Positions 39,743-47,792 of a stretch of 48,197 bases of DNA are shown in pieces (within the stretch, counting starts at the first letter, position 1; every line of letters begins with the position of its first letter). The notes under the pieces were generated by a model. That model searched no databases and was not told the DNA's origin. It worked only from the letters and a program-made list of their open reading frames with translations. This DNA comes from a virus, in the IMG/VR virus record IMGVR_UViG_3300038428_000157, positions 1-48,197 of that record, one strand, 5' to 3'. Position numbers and translations under genes: made by a program.

Positions 39743-40086
39743 TGTCTGTGTCTCCTAGACTCAACGGCCAGTATAAGGTTCTCAAGTCCTGATGGCTCGG
39801 CAATCTCCAACTGTCTCATTCTGTCTTTCATGCGACACTTTTGATGGAAGAAGTGAACCGAAGTAAAGTTGTCTAGACAATCGCTTGCCTTGTGGAGTCC
39901 CATTTCCTCTAAGAGTAAGTGGGTCTTTTCGTGGCTGATGTAGTTCGTCATAATCTGGACGGTAGCATAGCCAAGGTAGGAATGCCAGCGTGAGGACGGA
40001 AAGAAGTAGGCGAATACCTTGCCCCTCTTCCTAGTTCCCATGTTGGGAATCTCGTCTCCAAGTTCTGTAGAGACCTTAAGTTTCAT
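39739..40086 (-). CDS. hypothetical protein (115 aa)
   Basis: This 115-residue basic alpha/beta protein has YATVQIMTNYISHEKTHLLLEE (~40-62) and a His/Cys patch (HFFHQKC). It is ATGA-coupled on both sides. The family is not recognised. Confidence 0.6.
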   Translation of the reverse strand: MKLKVSTELGDEIPNMGTRKRGKVFAYFFPSSRWHSYLGYATVQIMTNYISHEKTHLLLEEMGLHKASDCLDNFTSVHFFHQKCRMKDRMRQLEIAEPSGLENLILAVESRRHRQ

Positions 40087-40241
40087 GCTGGAACCGCGAC
40101 TCCCTCTACGAACTCGCTCTGAATCTTCACGACCTCATGGTTCCTGTGCTTGAGCGTCCAGTCAATGGCCTCTTGTGAGTTGGAGCCGTCACCGTAGTAG
40201 GGAACGTAGGCCAAGTCCTTGAGACAAAGGTAGAGCGTCAT
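40083..40241 (-). CDS. small protein (52 aa)
   Basis: A short gene encodes MTLYLCLKDLAYVPYYGDG and a helix with an EAIDWTLKHRNHEVVKI core. It has ATGA overlaps at both ends. The function is unknown. Confidence 0.55.
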   Translation of the reverse strand: MTLYLCLKDLAYVPYYGDGSNSQEAIDWTLKHRNHEVVKIQSEFVEGVAVPA

Positions 40242-40432
40242 TCAGATACCTCATGTGTGAAGGACAGATGCAGTGGCCAGTCTCCTCTTGGGTCAACCAG
40301 TTTGGAGTGCTTGAGACAGAGTTGAATTGTGAGCGACCCATTCTTCCAGTCTCTCGTCATGATTATGACTTTGCAATCGGGGCAATCCTTATAGATGAAC
40401 TGGTCTTTCCCTTCGAGAGTAAGTTGCTTCAT
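40238..40432 (-). CDS. small zinc knuckle protein (64 aa)
   Basis: This 64-residue protein has CPDC (~17-20) and C-L-K-H (~39-42), giving a C2-CH type zinc site. It is ATGA-coupled on both sides. Confidence 0.6.
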   Translation of the reverse strand: MKQLTLEGKDQFIYKDCPDCKVIIMTRDWKNGSLTIQLCLKHSKLVDPRGDWPLHLSFTHEVSE

Positions 40433-40833
40433 ATTAATGTGAGCCTCATGGTTAGAACGGGTTTCCCTGTCTTGCTAGTCCCTAGTCTCACGACTTGGTA
40501 TCCGAACTTGTTCAGCATTCCGATTGAAGGATGGTTCGAGACTCCCACCTTGGTCTGAAGGAACTTGAAGCCATGCTCCTTGGCCCACTGAATCTTTGCG
40601 TTCAAGAGAAGGGACGCTATCCCTGACCCACGACAATCGTGGTCTACCACTGTGATGGAATACTTGCTGTCCTTGCTCATGGCCGAGTATCCGACTATCT
40701 TCCCGTTCCTCTCTTCGATGAACCCGACCCGCACCCTTGAGCATTTCTTTGGGATGCCCAGAATGTGTCGGTCTCCGTTGGCTGTAATGAAGTCCACTAT
40801 TGCTTGGTAGTCGGCAGGGGTGTAGAGTCTCAT
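40429..40833 (-). CDS. GNAT-family N-acetyltransferase
   Basis: This 134-residue protein shows the GNAT fold order: an N-terminal helix, then RVGFIEERNGKIVGYSAM strands. Motif A follows, VVDHDCRGSGIASLLLNAKI (~62-81, with the R-G-x-G-x-A acetyl-CoA loop), then VGVSNHPSIGMLNKFGY (motif B). It should acetylate an amine of a protein or small molecule. It is ATGA-coupled on both sides in the same array as the amidoligase cassette. Confidence 0.9.
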   Translation of the reverse strand: MRLYTPADYQAIVDFITANGDRHILGIPKKCSRVRVGFIEERNGKIVGYSAMSKDSKYSITVVDHDCRGSGIASLLLNAKIQWAKEHGFKFLQTKVGVSNHPSIGMLNKFGYQVVRLGTSKTGKPVLTMRLTLI

Positions 40834-41012
40834 GTGCAGTAGTCCCTCAAGTATCCTTGTAAGAACAGGGTTAGGTCGTCCTTCGTTGCCCAGACTGTGA
40901 GTGTGTTGCCCTCTCGAAACATCTCACTGAAGACGTTCTTCAAGGCATCGAATGTCTCTTCGGCTTGCTCTGCCTCAGAGAAGACCACTTGAACCTTAAG
41001 ACGACCTATCAT
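40830..41012 (-). CDS. hypothetical protein (60 aa)
   Basis: This 60-residue protein has beta-alpha-beta character (LKVQVVFSEAEQAEETFDAL) and no motif. It starts one base after nothing but its own operon spacing allows and ends in an ATGA overlap with the acetyltransferase gene. Confidence 0.55.
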   Translation of the reverse strand: MIGRLKVQVVFSEAEQAEETFDALKNVFSEMFREGNTLTVWATKDDLTLFLQGYLRDYCT

Positions 41013-41013
41013 G

Positions 41014-41178
41014 CTACATTCTATCCCATTCAGGATTCCAAGTGTCGTGATGTCTAAGGTCGTGCTGAATCAAGACAGGACTCTTCCTATATGGACAACC
41101 TATCAAGTGTCTAGGGTCTTCATTGGATGAGACCAAGGCTTGGCAAGTATCGCATCTGTAGTCTTGATGAACTCCCAT
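41014..41178 (-). CDS. small zinc-binding protein (54 aa)
   Basis: This 54-residue protein has CDTC (~9-12), a later H-x3-C and a His-rich tail (HDLRHHD). ATG 41178 comes one base after the upstream stop and is preferred over the longer open frame. Confidence 0.6.
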   Translation of the reverse strand: MGVHQDYRCDTCQALVSSNEDPRHLIGCPYRKSPVLIQHDLRHHDTWNPEWDRM

Positions 41179-41179
41179 G

Positions 41180-41365
41180 CTAATCACACGAATGGGCATC
41201 TATCTCGGCTTGGATTCCACGATTGAATGCTTCATCCGACAAGTCGTCTAACAACCTCTTGAACTCTTCCCTCAAGTTGTCGCTATTCTCTCTGAAGATA
41301 ATCGTTCTACCAACTTCGGTGACTTGGTTTATCAAGGCATCCAACTTGTCTCTGGTCTCGGTCAT
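41180..41365 (-). CDS. small helical protein (61 aa)
   Basis: This 61-residue acidic helical protein is probably a coiled coil, with two or three helices. It is ATGA-coupled upstream. The function is unknown. Confidence 0.55.
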   Translation of the reverse strand: MTETRDKLDALINQVTEVGRTIIFRENSDNLREEFKRLLDDLSDEAFNRGIQAEIDAHSCD

Positions 41366-41589
41366 GATTCCAACCCTCTCTCGCGCCCCTTCTTAAAGGT
41401 TGTTGCCGTTCTCATGGCCTCTGTCCATCGAACTAGGGTGTGGCCATTGACCTTGCTTCCGCAGACGAAGAGCATACGGAGTAAGCCTCTTGGCTTCCAA
41501 TAGCCCTTACTCAGCCAGTGATGGAACCACGCTCTGATGTGTGAGTTGGTTCGGAAATTACAGTGGATGCAATAGTAGCGGGGCATCAT
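41362..41589 (-). CDS. C2H2-like zinc finger protein (75 aa)
   Basis: This 75-residue protein has YYCIHCNFRTNSHIRAWFHHW (~5-25), a C-x2-C followed by a His cluster at finger spacing, and a basic tail. It starts at ATGATG overlapping the upstream stop. It probably binds nucleic acid. Confidence 0.6.
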   Translation of the reverse strand: MMPRYYCIHCNFRTNSHIRAWFHHWLSKGYWKPRGLLRMLFVCGSKVNGHTLVRWTEAMRTATTFKKGRERGLES

Positions 41590-42641
41590 TTGATTAGGTT
41601 CTCCCTTGCGCTTTCATCATCGAAGTTGTGGAAGGAAGTCGCGTGTCCGAAGTAGTCGAACCCGTTCTTGAAGATTCTGCCGCAATAGCCGCATCCGACT
41701 GCATCTGGCTCACGCCTAGTGCGATACTCACTTCTCACATAGTCTTGGAGACGGTCTCTGTATTGCTCGTCATCTTCCTCTTCCTCTCTGTAAATGCGGT
41801 CAATCATGTCTCCATTGTGCGTCTCTGATGGTGGTCTTGCTGTGTCTGATATTGGTCTTGTTATGTAGTCTCTGTCTGGGTCTGAGCCAACGAATGTAGG
41901 TATCGGTGGTCTGTAGTCTGGCGCGGTGTCTCTCACGCGCTCATGTGTGGTGTCTGTTATCGCTTCTGCATTGTCGTGAAGCATATGATTGAATCTCTTT
42001 CTGTCTACATGGGCCTCTAAGTATCCCAAGTTCTCGAAGACCACGTTGCAGATTGAGCAACCCACGACTTGGCTTACGTCCATCCCTGTTGGCATTCTCT
42101 CTTCCGGTGGCAACGCCCTGACTCTAGCAATGAACATCTCGAAGTTGTGTGTCCGTGTGTTGTGAGTCTCGGCTGTTCTCCAATTCTCATAACGCCATCG
42201 AGTCGTGCCTCTGTCTGGCGTATTGTGAATCTGTCGGGCCATGCTGTAGAGTCTGTTAGCAACCCTGACCTTCCAGACTATGAACGGCTCGTCTGGTCTT
42301 CGGGCCTTGTCGTTCTCTGTTAATGCGGTCTCAGCCATCGTCATCTCGGTCTCTTCCTCTTCGTCCACCTCAACTCTTGAGGGTCGAATCAGATAACCAA
42401 GGCCAAGGCATCGTTGGTTTCCACTACACCGACAAGCGTTATGTTCCCAATAGCGGCACGTTGGTTCGTAGCACACACATTGGATTTGGAGATTCAGATT
42501 GTTAACTGTCTCAGAAAGTTCCATTGACATCCTCTCATTAGTTGCGGTGTCTCGCTCTGCCATGCCTTTCACTAGGGTCTCATGAAGGAGTTCGATTTCC
42601 TTCACGGCACACTGCATCGAAATGTCTAGTCTAAGCGGCAT
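41586..42641 (-). CDS. multi-zinc-finger protein (351 aa)
   Basis: The N-terminal ~75 residues end in a Cys cluster (CVCYEPTC ... CRCSGNQRC) and resemble the first part of the adjacent 42645 gene. A helical middle carries WRYENWRTAETHN. Two C2H2-like fingers follow, one with CSICNVVFENLGYLEAH (~196-212) and one with CGYCGRIFKNGFDYFGH-x4-H (~317-338). A Tyr/Asp/Arg-rich disordered linker separates them. Tandem C2H2 fingers point to DNA binding, perhaps regulation of viral genes. Confidence 0.7.
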   Translation of the reverse strand: MPLRLDISMQCAVKEIELLHETLVKGMAERDTATNERMSMELSETVNNLNLQIQCVCYEPTCRYWEHNACRCSGNQRCLGLGYLIRPSRVEVDEEEETEMTMAETALTENDKARRPDEPFIVWKVRVANRLYSMARQIHNTPDRGTTRWRYENWRTAETHNTRTHNFEMFIARVRALPPEERMPTGMDVSQVVGCSICNVVFENLGYLEAHVDRKRFNHMLHDNAEAITDTTHERVRDTAPDYRPPIPTFVGSDPDRDYITRPISDTARPPSETHNGDMIDRIYREEEEDDEQYRDRLQDYVRSEYRTRREPDAVGCGYCGRIFKNGFDYFGHATSFHNFDDESARENLIK

Positions 42642-42644
42642 GGT

Positions 42645-43103
42645 CTATCTCTGGGTCTCCGTTGATGCTAGGTAGTCCTCAAAGGCATGGGAGTCAAACC
42701 CTATCCCCTGATGTCTAGGGTCTGGTTCATGGCTCTCAGTGCGGCTGAACCCTTCGCCTATCTTGAAGACCTTATTGCCCCGATGTCCGATAACCTCTAA
42801 GTTCTTACAACTCAAGGCTGGCCTAGTTGTGGATTCCCAATCTACGCAAGTGCAGAAGCGGGTTCCATCGCTGTCTGACTCTACGAATGGGCAACGGTCA
42901 TCATGGCATTTGCAGACTATCTCAAGTTCCTTTGTCTTCTCAAGCATCTTCCTCACTGTCCATTGCTGAATCTTCGAGCCAGCAAGTCTGACCATCTCAA
43001 TGAGACGTTGCGCTTCCATGACTCTGCAAGGCAATGAAGTCGTCTTGACCTTCATCTTCTTGTAGTTGGTGATGGCTCTAGTCGCTGGATGGATTATTGT
43101 CAT
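42645..43103 (-). CDS. Cys-cluster protein related to its neighbour (152 aa)
   Basis: This 152-residue protein has a helical region (~25-60) followed by VCKCHDDRC ... FCTC. It shares the order helix then C-x-C-x4-C-x-n-C-x-C with the N-terminus of the 41586 gene, suggesting a duplicated domain. It is ATGA-coupled to the ATP-grasp gene. The function is unknown. Confidence 0.6.
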   Translation of the reverse strand: MTIIHPATRAITNYKKMKVKTTSLPCRVMEAQRLIEMVRLAGSKIQQWTVRKMLEKTKELEIVCKCHDDRCPFVESDSDGTRFCTCVDWESTTRPALSCKNLEVIGHRGNKVFKIGEGFSRTESHEPDPRHQGIGFDSHAFEDYLASTETQR

Positions 43104-43879
43104 GCTAGGCTTTCAACCCATCTCTTGAAGTTCTTGGCGTAGCGATTGGTATCCTTGAGTTTCGGTGAAGTGTTTGCTTCGAGAATGTAAGCCTTGTCTC
43201 CTACCATGATTAGGTCTACGGCTCCGAAGTCCAGACCTAGAGCCTTGCAAGCCTTTACCGATTCGACTACCATCTCCTTGTAGTTCGGAACGGCCTCTTC
43301 CCTTTCCTCTCTCGCGTAGTAGACCAACTCCCACCCGTTCTCGAAGTTCCAGATAACAGGGTTCGGATTCTCTGCTGGCTTCTTCTCTGCTAGTCCGATA
43401 CACTGGCCTTGGAAGATGTGAAGTCTGAACTCTCTATCCTTCTCCAAGAACTGGACGTAATATCCGCTTCTCCTTTCGCGGGGTAGGCTGTCCGTTGGTC
43501 TTAGGCGAAGGATGTCTTGGCCTTGAATGTGGTGCTTGCGTCTCCGAAGGAAGTCGCAACCCAACTCACGACACTTGGCCTTGGCTGTCTCGAAGTCGTT
43601 CCAGAATAGGGGTGCGCTGACTCCTGCCTCTAAGAACTTGGCGTGTGCCTTGTCCTTATGGAGATTGCCATTGATGGCTCTGGCTGGATTCAAGACTGCC
43701 TTGGCTCCCTCATCCAACTCTGGGAATCTAGTTGAACCCCACCGAATCACAACGTATTCCTCTCTTGGTCTGCTCGTTGGATTCCTCACAACCTCTAGCC
43801 CGTCCTCTTCGAGCCTCTTGATAATCCGTTCCGGTGTCTCGGATTTACTCACACCGCAGTCAATGAAGACGACTATCAT
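43100..43879 (-). CDS. ATP-grasp ligase
   Basis: This 259-residue protein has the RimK-like ATP-grasp layout. It has an N-terminal Rossmann-like part (IVVFIDCGVSKSETPERI), a central Lys-rich ATP-binding region, and a YYVQFLEKDREFRLHIF strand pair. The C-terminal metal-binding block contains LGLDFGAVDLI and YILEANTSP (E and N as Mg ligands, ~232-242). Such enzymes make amide or peptide bonds through acyl phosphates. It lies in one transcript with the GAT-II-like and amidoligase genes, which makes peptide-tag or surface-molecule synthesis likely. ATG 43879 starts one base after the upstream stop. Confidence 0.85.
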   Translation of the reverse strand: MIVVFIDCGVSKSETPERIIKRLEEDGLEVVRNPTSRPREEYVVIRWGSTRFPELDEGAKAVLNPARAINGNLHKDKAHAKFLEAGVSAPLFWNDFETAKAKCRELGCDFLRRRKHHIQGQDILRLRPTDSLPRERRSGYYVQFLEKDREFRLHIFQGQCIGLAEKKPAENPNPVIWNFENGWELVYYAREEREEAVPNYKEMVVESVKACKALGLDFGAVDLIMVGDKAYILEANTSPKLKDTNRYAKNFKRWVESLA

Positions 43880-43880
43880 T

Positions 43881-44543
43881 TTAGTAGTATCCCCTTTCGT
43901 GCCAAGCCTTGGCAATATCGCTCAAGTCTACGGAGTTGTCGTCTTGTTTTGCGGCTCCCGCAGGAACCTCTTTTGGGTCGAGAAGCACCGTCCCGTCTTC
44001 GTCTGCCATCTCTTCCTTGTCGCTCTTGTCTGGAAGTGCTTTCTTCTTTGGCTCGTATTTCTGTGTGATTGGATTCCATTCGGTCTTCTCCTCTTCAGGT
44101 GTCCCTTCCTTCTTAGGAACGAAGGCAACGATTGGCTCAGTGAGAGGGTCATTCGAGTCCTTCACTTCTACCCTCTCCTTGGCATCCGCTTCGCCTTTCA
44201 GAATCCTGATGGGGAATCCGTTCTCAATAAGGGTCTCTGGTTCCATCGCTCCTTTAGAAGGTGGCTGACCCGTAGATGCTTCCACTAAGGCATTCATGAA
44301 TTGGGTGAAGGTCACATAAGAGCCAGACCTGTCGTTCAGTTCAAACTCTGTGAAGTTCGGAAGCCAGACCTTCAACTTGTAGTCGTTGCCATAACCTGAT
44401 TTTCTGGGTGTGACTTCGACCCGCATCACGGCTCCCGCTATCCTAATCTTCTGGTCATTCTCCTTGAGTTTGATGCCCTTCGAGATTTTACTCTCGTCTT
44501 GGCCCGTCTTCCTTATCGGAATGTGGTCTGAGTTGTAGGACAA
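43881..44543 (-). CDS. amidoligase-cassette protein, unknown (220 aa)
   Basis: This 220-residue protein has a beta-rich N-terminal half (KIRIAGAVMRVEVTPRK, YKLKVWLPNFTEFEL), OB-fold-like in pattern, and a disordered Pro/Lys/Glu C-terminal half ending in a short helix (AKAWHERGYY). TTG 44543 follows the upstream stop after one base. It lies between the GAT-II-like and ATP-grasp genes and may be the carrier or substrate of the cassette, since its flexible tail has an exposed Tyr-Tyr end. That is speculation. Confidence 0.6.
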   Translation of the reverse strand: MSYNSDHIPIRKTGQDESKISKGIKLKENDQKIRIAGAVMRVEVTPRKSGYGNDYKLKVWLPNFTEFELNDRSGSYVTFTQFMNALVEASTGQPPSKGAMEPETLIENGFPIRILKGEADAKERVEVKDSNDPLTEPIVAFVPKKEGTPEEEKTEWNPITQKYEPKKKALPDKSDKEEMADEDGTVLLDPKEVPAGAAKQDDNSVDLSDIAKAWHERGYY

Positions 44544-44544
44544 T

Positions 44545-46188
44545 TTAGTTATTCCCCATGTCGAAGCACGTTTCCTTTACTAGCATTCCGTTCTGGTCGA
44601 AGCCACCGAAGCCTTGTTTGTGGTGAACTGTGCAAACCAGTCCAGCCTTGGGTCTGCAATCGCAACCCATCGGCCTCTGTTTTATCACGACGACCTCACG
44701 CTTTTGTCTGTTCAAGTCGTTCATGGGGTGCATCGCTTCTGAGAACCCACACCGTCCACAACTCCCTGAGTCTGTGTAGAACCTGCGCCCTGACTTGGGG
44801 TCTTCGTCTTCTATCTTCATATCTTGGTAGAAGTGCGTCTCTGGCCCGTCCTCTTTGTGGTTGCCAACTGCTCTGCTCTGGCCACAATCTTGGCAGTAGT
44901 CGCTCCCACCTAGTTTCTTGAACTCATGAGCCAAGTGGAGAACGCTGAAACTGGACTTCGTTCCGCACATACACTGAATGGTCGGGTAATTGAAGTCCCG
45001 CGTGAAGGGGTGTCTTTTGTCCCATTTGTCGTATTGGTCTTCTAGTTGGTCTTGTGTTTGCTCTGCGGCTCGGTTCCGATTCAGTTCTTGAAGAATTTTG
45101 TGGTAGGGTAGGCTCATCATGCACACATCGCAAGTTGCCATTCCTGAATCATCCTTCGTGCCAGATGGAACGAATGAGTGGTCTGATGGGTCGCTGTAAG
45201 TGTCGAAGTCTAAGGGTCGGCCCTTCTTGTCCACCATTGCTCTCATCTTTGCGTCCCAATGCGCCCCGTTTGCGATTGCCTTGTTGTAGTTCTGGGAAGA
45301 GAACCCTTTGACTCTTCCGCATTCCGATGGCATCACGCCCTGACCCTGTTGTAGTTCCCATGCCTCTGCGTTTTGAACTCCACCACCTAAGTCCCAAATG
45401 TCTGCGTCTGAGAAGACCTTGCGGTAGGTTCCGTTGCCAGCGTCTTGATAATAGGACGTTATCTGAGTCTGGCTCTTCACTTTCCACACATGGGCCTTAG
45501 TCTTGTAGGTCGTGCCTTTACCGTAGGCGATTGAACCGTAAGGCATCTCATCGAACTTGATTCCAAGTTTCTTGGCTTGCGCTTCGTCTAGCCATGCCTT
45601 GTCTGAAGAGACCACGATAATATCCCCGTCCTTGGTCTTCGAGATTCCAAGTGCTGACTCTGCCATCGCAACCCATTCGTCTGTCACGAAGTTGTAGAAG
45701 ATAAGATTGGCCCATCCTGTGATGTCCATCTCCTTGACCTTCTCGGTGAACTTCTTGGCTCTCTTCTCTAGGTTGCTCTCGTTGATGTCGGCCCAGATGT
45801 GAATGAAAACTTCGCTGTCAATCTCAGTCGTCATAATGTGCTTGTCTCTCAACATAAGTCTGGCATTCGTATCTTGAACGCATCCATTGTGAACCAGAAG
45901 CCAGTTGCCGCTTTTCAAGTCCTGTCTGTCTCGGCAGATGAACGGATGAGTCCCTTCGCCCTTCGTTGCCTTGCGGAAGTGAATGAGCATCCTATCATAA
46001 CTGCGCTCAAGTCGAGCCATGTCGTGGCTCTTCATGATTCGAGCCAAGTGCTTCTCTTCTCCCGTCTTCACCTTTGGGTAGTCTCGCCAGTAGCACCCAA
46101 CGCCATCGTCATTCGTTCCGGCCCACGCTGACTTGAATGCCAACTCGAAACTCTGAAGAGCCTTGTCGTTCCCAATTACTAATGCCAT
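44545..46188 (-). CDS. class II glutamine amidotransferase-like protein without the catalytic Cys
   Basis: This 547-residue protein has an N-terminal Ntn-hydrolase fold of the GATase-II type: LIHFRKATKG (matching GHTRYATHG), LVHNGCVQD (oxyanion Asn-Gly) and TEIDSEVF (matching ETDTEV). The normal nucleophile, Cys at position 2, is absent: the protein begins Met-Ala, and only six in-frame sense codons without a standard start precede it. The C-terminal half (~350-547) carries at least five Cys knuckles (CDVC, CMCG, CQDC, CGRC, CDC). It may be a non-hydrolytic or differently activated member that binds an amide substrate. It neighbours the amidoligase and ATP-grasp genes. Confidence 0.8.
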   Translation of the reverse strand: MALVIGNDKALQSFELAFKSAWAGTNDDGVGCYWRDYPKVKTGEEKHLARIMKSHDMARLERSYDRMLIHFRKATKGEGTHPFICRDRQDLKSGNWLLVHNGCVQDTNARLMLRDKHIMTTEIDSEVFIHIWADINESNLEKRAKKFTEKVKEMDITGWANLIFYNFVTDEWVAMAESALGISKTKDGDIIVVSSDKAWLDEAQAKKLGIKFDEMPYGSIAYGKGTTYKTKAHVWKVKSQTQITSYYQDAGNGTYRKVFSDADIWDLGGGVQNAEAWELQQGQGVMPSECGRVKGFSSQNYNKAIANGAHWDAKMRAMVDKKGRPLDFDTYSDPSDHSFVPSGTKDDSGMATCDVCMMSLPYHKILQELNRNRAAEQTQDQLEDQYDKWDKRHPFTRDFNYPTIQCMCGTKSSFSVLHLAHEFKKLGGSDYCQDCGQSRAVGNHKEDGPETHFYQDMKIEDEDPKSGRRFYTDSGSCGRCGFSEAMHPMNDLNRQKREVVVIKQRPMGCDCRPKAGLVCTVHHKQGFGGFDQNGMLVKETCFDMGNN

Positions 46189-46211
46189 TCTACAGATGGT
46201 TCTCTACCTCT

Positions 46212-47792
46212 CTATCCGTTGATTATCATCGCGTGAGAAGACGCATCGTAGAAGACCTTGAGTTCTGCCAAGGCTTTCGTGACTCGCTCGTTGGTGATTC
46301 CTAATAGGGCCGCGACCTTCGAGACCCAATCCTCTTCACTTACAGATTCAATCTCAGCCAGTGCGATTATCTTGTGCAGTTGTTTCGCTACGGGCGAAGT
46401 CTCGCTGACTAACTTCTCGGTGGTCTGCTGTGCTGGCTCTCGTTGCCTCACTGGATTCTCAATCAAATGCTTCACGCAATCCTTTTCAAACTCACTGAGG
46501 AAGGGGGCCAGTTCTCTTAGAAGTCTGATTGAATGCTCTCTCATGAATGCTTCGTCTTCTGGGGTGATTCCACTTCGAGCCTCTATCTTCTCGATAACGG
46601 CCTTGACTCGCTCCCATTGCTCCTTGTTGGTCTCTACGCTGATGAGTCCGAAGTTGCTCAGTTGTGCGCTCCTGAGAATCAATCCCTTAGTCAACGACCT
46701 TGCGCTCAAAATTTGCTCCATGTCGAATGTCGAGTCGGGTGTCCGAACCTCAATGTCGAATGCGTCCATCAGTGGCCTTGCGATTGGTGTGTCAACGAAA
46801 AAGAGTCCTGCTCTTGCCGTGTTATTGTTATGCTCGTTGAGTCCATTGGCCCATCCTGCCGAGAATGGGGAGCGTTTGTAATAGTGGAAGTGAGCGTAGA
46901 ACTGTCCGTCATGTTGTGAGTTGCGAATGAATCCAGTTTGTGGGCTATAGTTGCCGAAGAGATTCACGATTGCGGGGTAGTAGAACCTGTAGAGTTGCCA
47001 TAAGTTCTTGGCGATAACGCTCGGAATCCTCTCGATATTGTGAACTAACATAGCGTGAACGTGAAGACTGTTATGCTGACTTGGCACGAAGTATCGCTTA
47101 AGTTTTTGCAACGGGAACCGCTTTACGAACTCTTCGCTAGTGATATTGCTACCGTAGATAATGAACTCCCATCCTTCCACTGAAGCGTCCTTTTCAATGC
47201 TTCGGATAAGATTCTCTGGAAGGTGGTTCCAACATTCTGAACTCCCGCAACAAGGGCAATCGGGTAGTTTGTGGTAGGGAGTTGGGGCCAGTCCGTAATA
47301 CTCTGCAATCTCGCGCTCTGAAGGTGGACGTGTCCGATTCTTGAAGTCATATTCACATTCGAGACCGAGAACTAGGTTCTTGTTAAAGTAGGCTGTGAAG
47401 TCTTCCTTAGTCGCTTCCTTAGTCCTGAAACGCCAAGTCGGTTTCAGTGCGGCCTTCTTATGACCGATTCCTACAACCATTTCCTCTGAGTCGTCTACCT
47501 TCTCGGTGACTCCTTGTTTCACGCGGATGGTGGCCCAAACCTTCGAGTCTACTAGGCTCTTGTAGGCGTAGAAGATTCCGGCTTGGTTTGCACCGCATTC
47601 GTAAAGTCTACGGCAGACTGGCTCGTTGGCTAGTGTCGAATGAATGTGATGGTCGGGGTCTTCGTTTGAAGTGTGGGTCTCTGCCAACTCTCCGCAATAG
47701 GGACAATGGATTTCGTTTGTCGGATGCGGCACTAAGTCCGTGAACTTAATGGGGTCTTCGTCTAGCGTCAACGTCTCATTAGGGAAGGGCAT
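46212..47792 (-). CDS. amidoligase (glutamine synthetase-like COOH-NH2 ligase)
   Basis: This 526-residue protein has the amidoligase core: GLECEYDF (~143-150, metal-binding Glu pair), DASVEGWEFI (~203-212), SLHVHAML (~242-249, the H-V-H motif) and DIEVRTPDSTFD (~344-355, the I/E-x-R motif). A zinc knuckle pair (CPYCG, and CPCCGSSEC near 180) is inserted. The C-terminus is helical and ends in a winged-helix-like part. Amidoligases form amide bonds between amino groups and carboxylates. With the ATP-grasp and GAT-II-like proteins it resembles the modification cassettes described in bacteria and phages. Confidence 0.8.
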   Translation of the reverse strand: MPFPNETLTLDEDPIKFTDLVPHPTNEIHCPYCGELAETHTSNEDPDHHIHSTLANEPVCRRLYECGANQAGIFYAYKSLVDSKVWATIRVKQGVTEKVDDSEEMVVGIGHKKAALKPTWRFRTKEATKEDFTAYFNKNLVLGLECEYDFKNRTRPPSEREIAEYYGLAPTPYHKLPDCPCCGSSECWNHLPENLIRSIEKDASVEGWEFIIYGSNITSEEFVKRFPLQKLKRYFVPSQHNSLHVHAMLVHNIERIPSVIAKNLWQLYRFYYPAIVNLFGNYSPQTGFIRNSQHDGQFYAHFHYYKRSPFSAGWANGLNEHNNNTARAGLFFVDTPIARPLMDAFDIEVRTPDSTFDMEQILSARSLTKGLILRSAQLSNFGLISVETNKEQWERVKAVIEKIEARSGITPEDEAFMREHSIRLLRELAPFLSEFEKDCVKHLIENPVRQREPAQQTTEKLVSETSPVAKQLHKIIALAEIESVSEEDWVSKVAALLGITNERVTKALAELKVFYDASSHAMIING

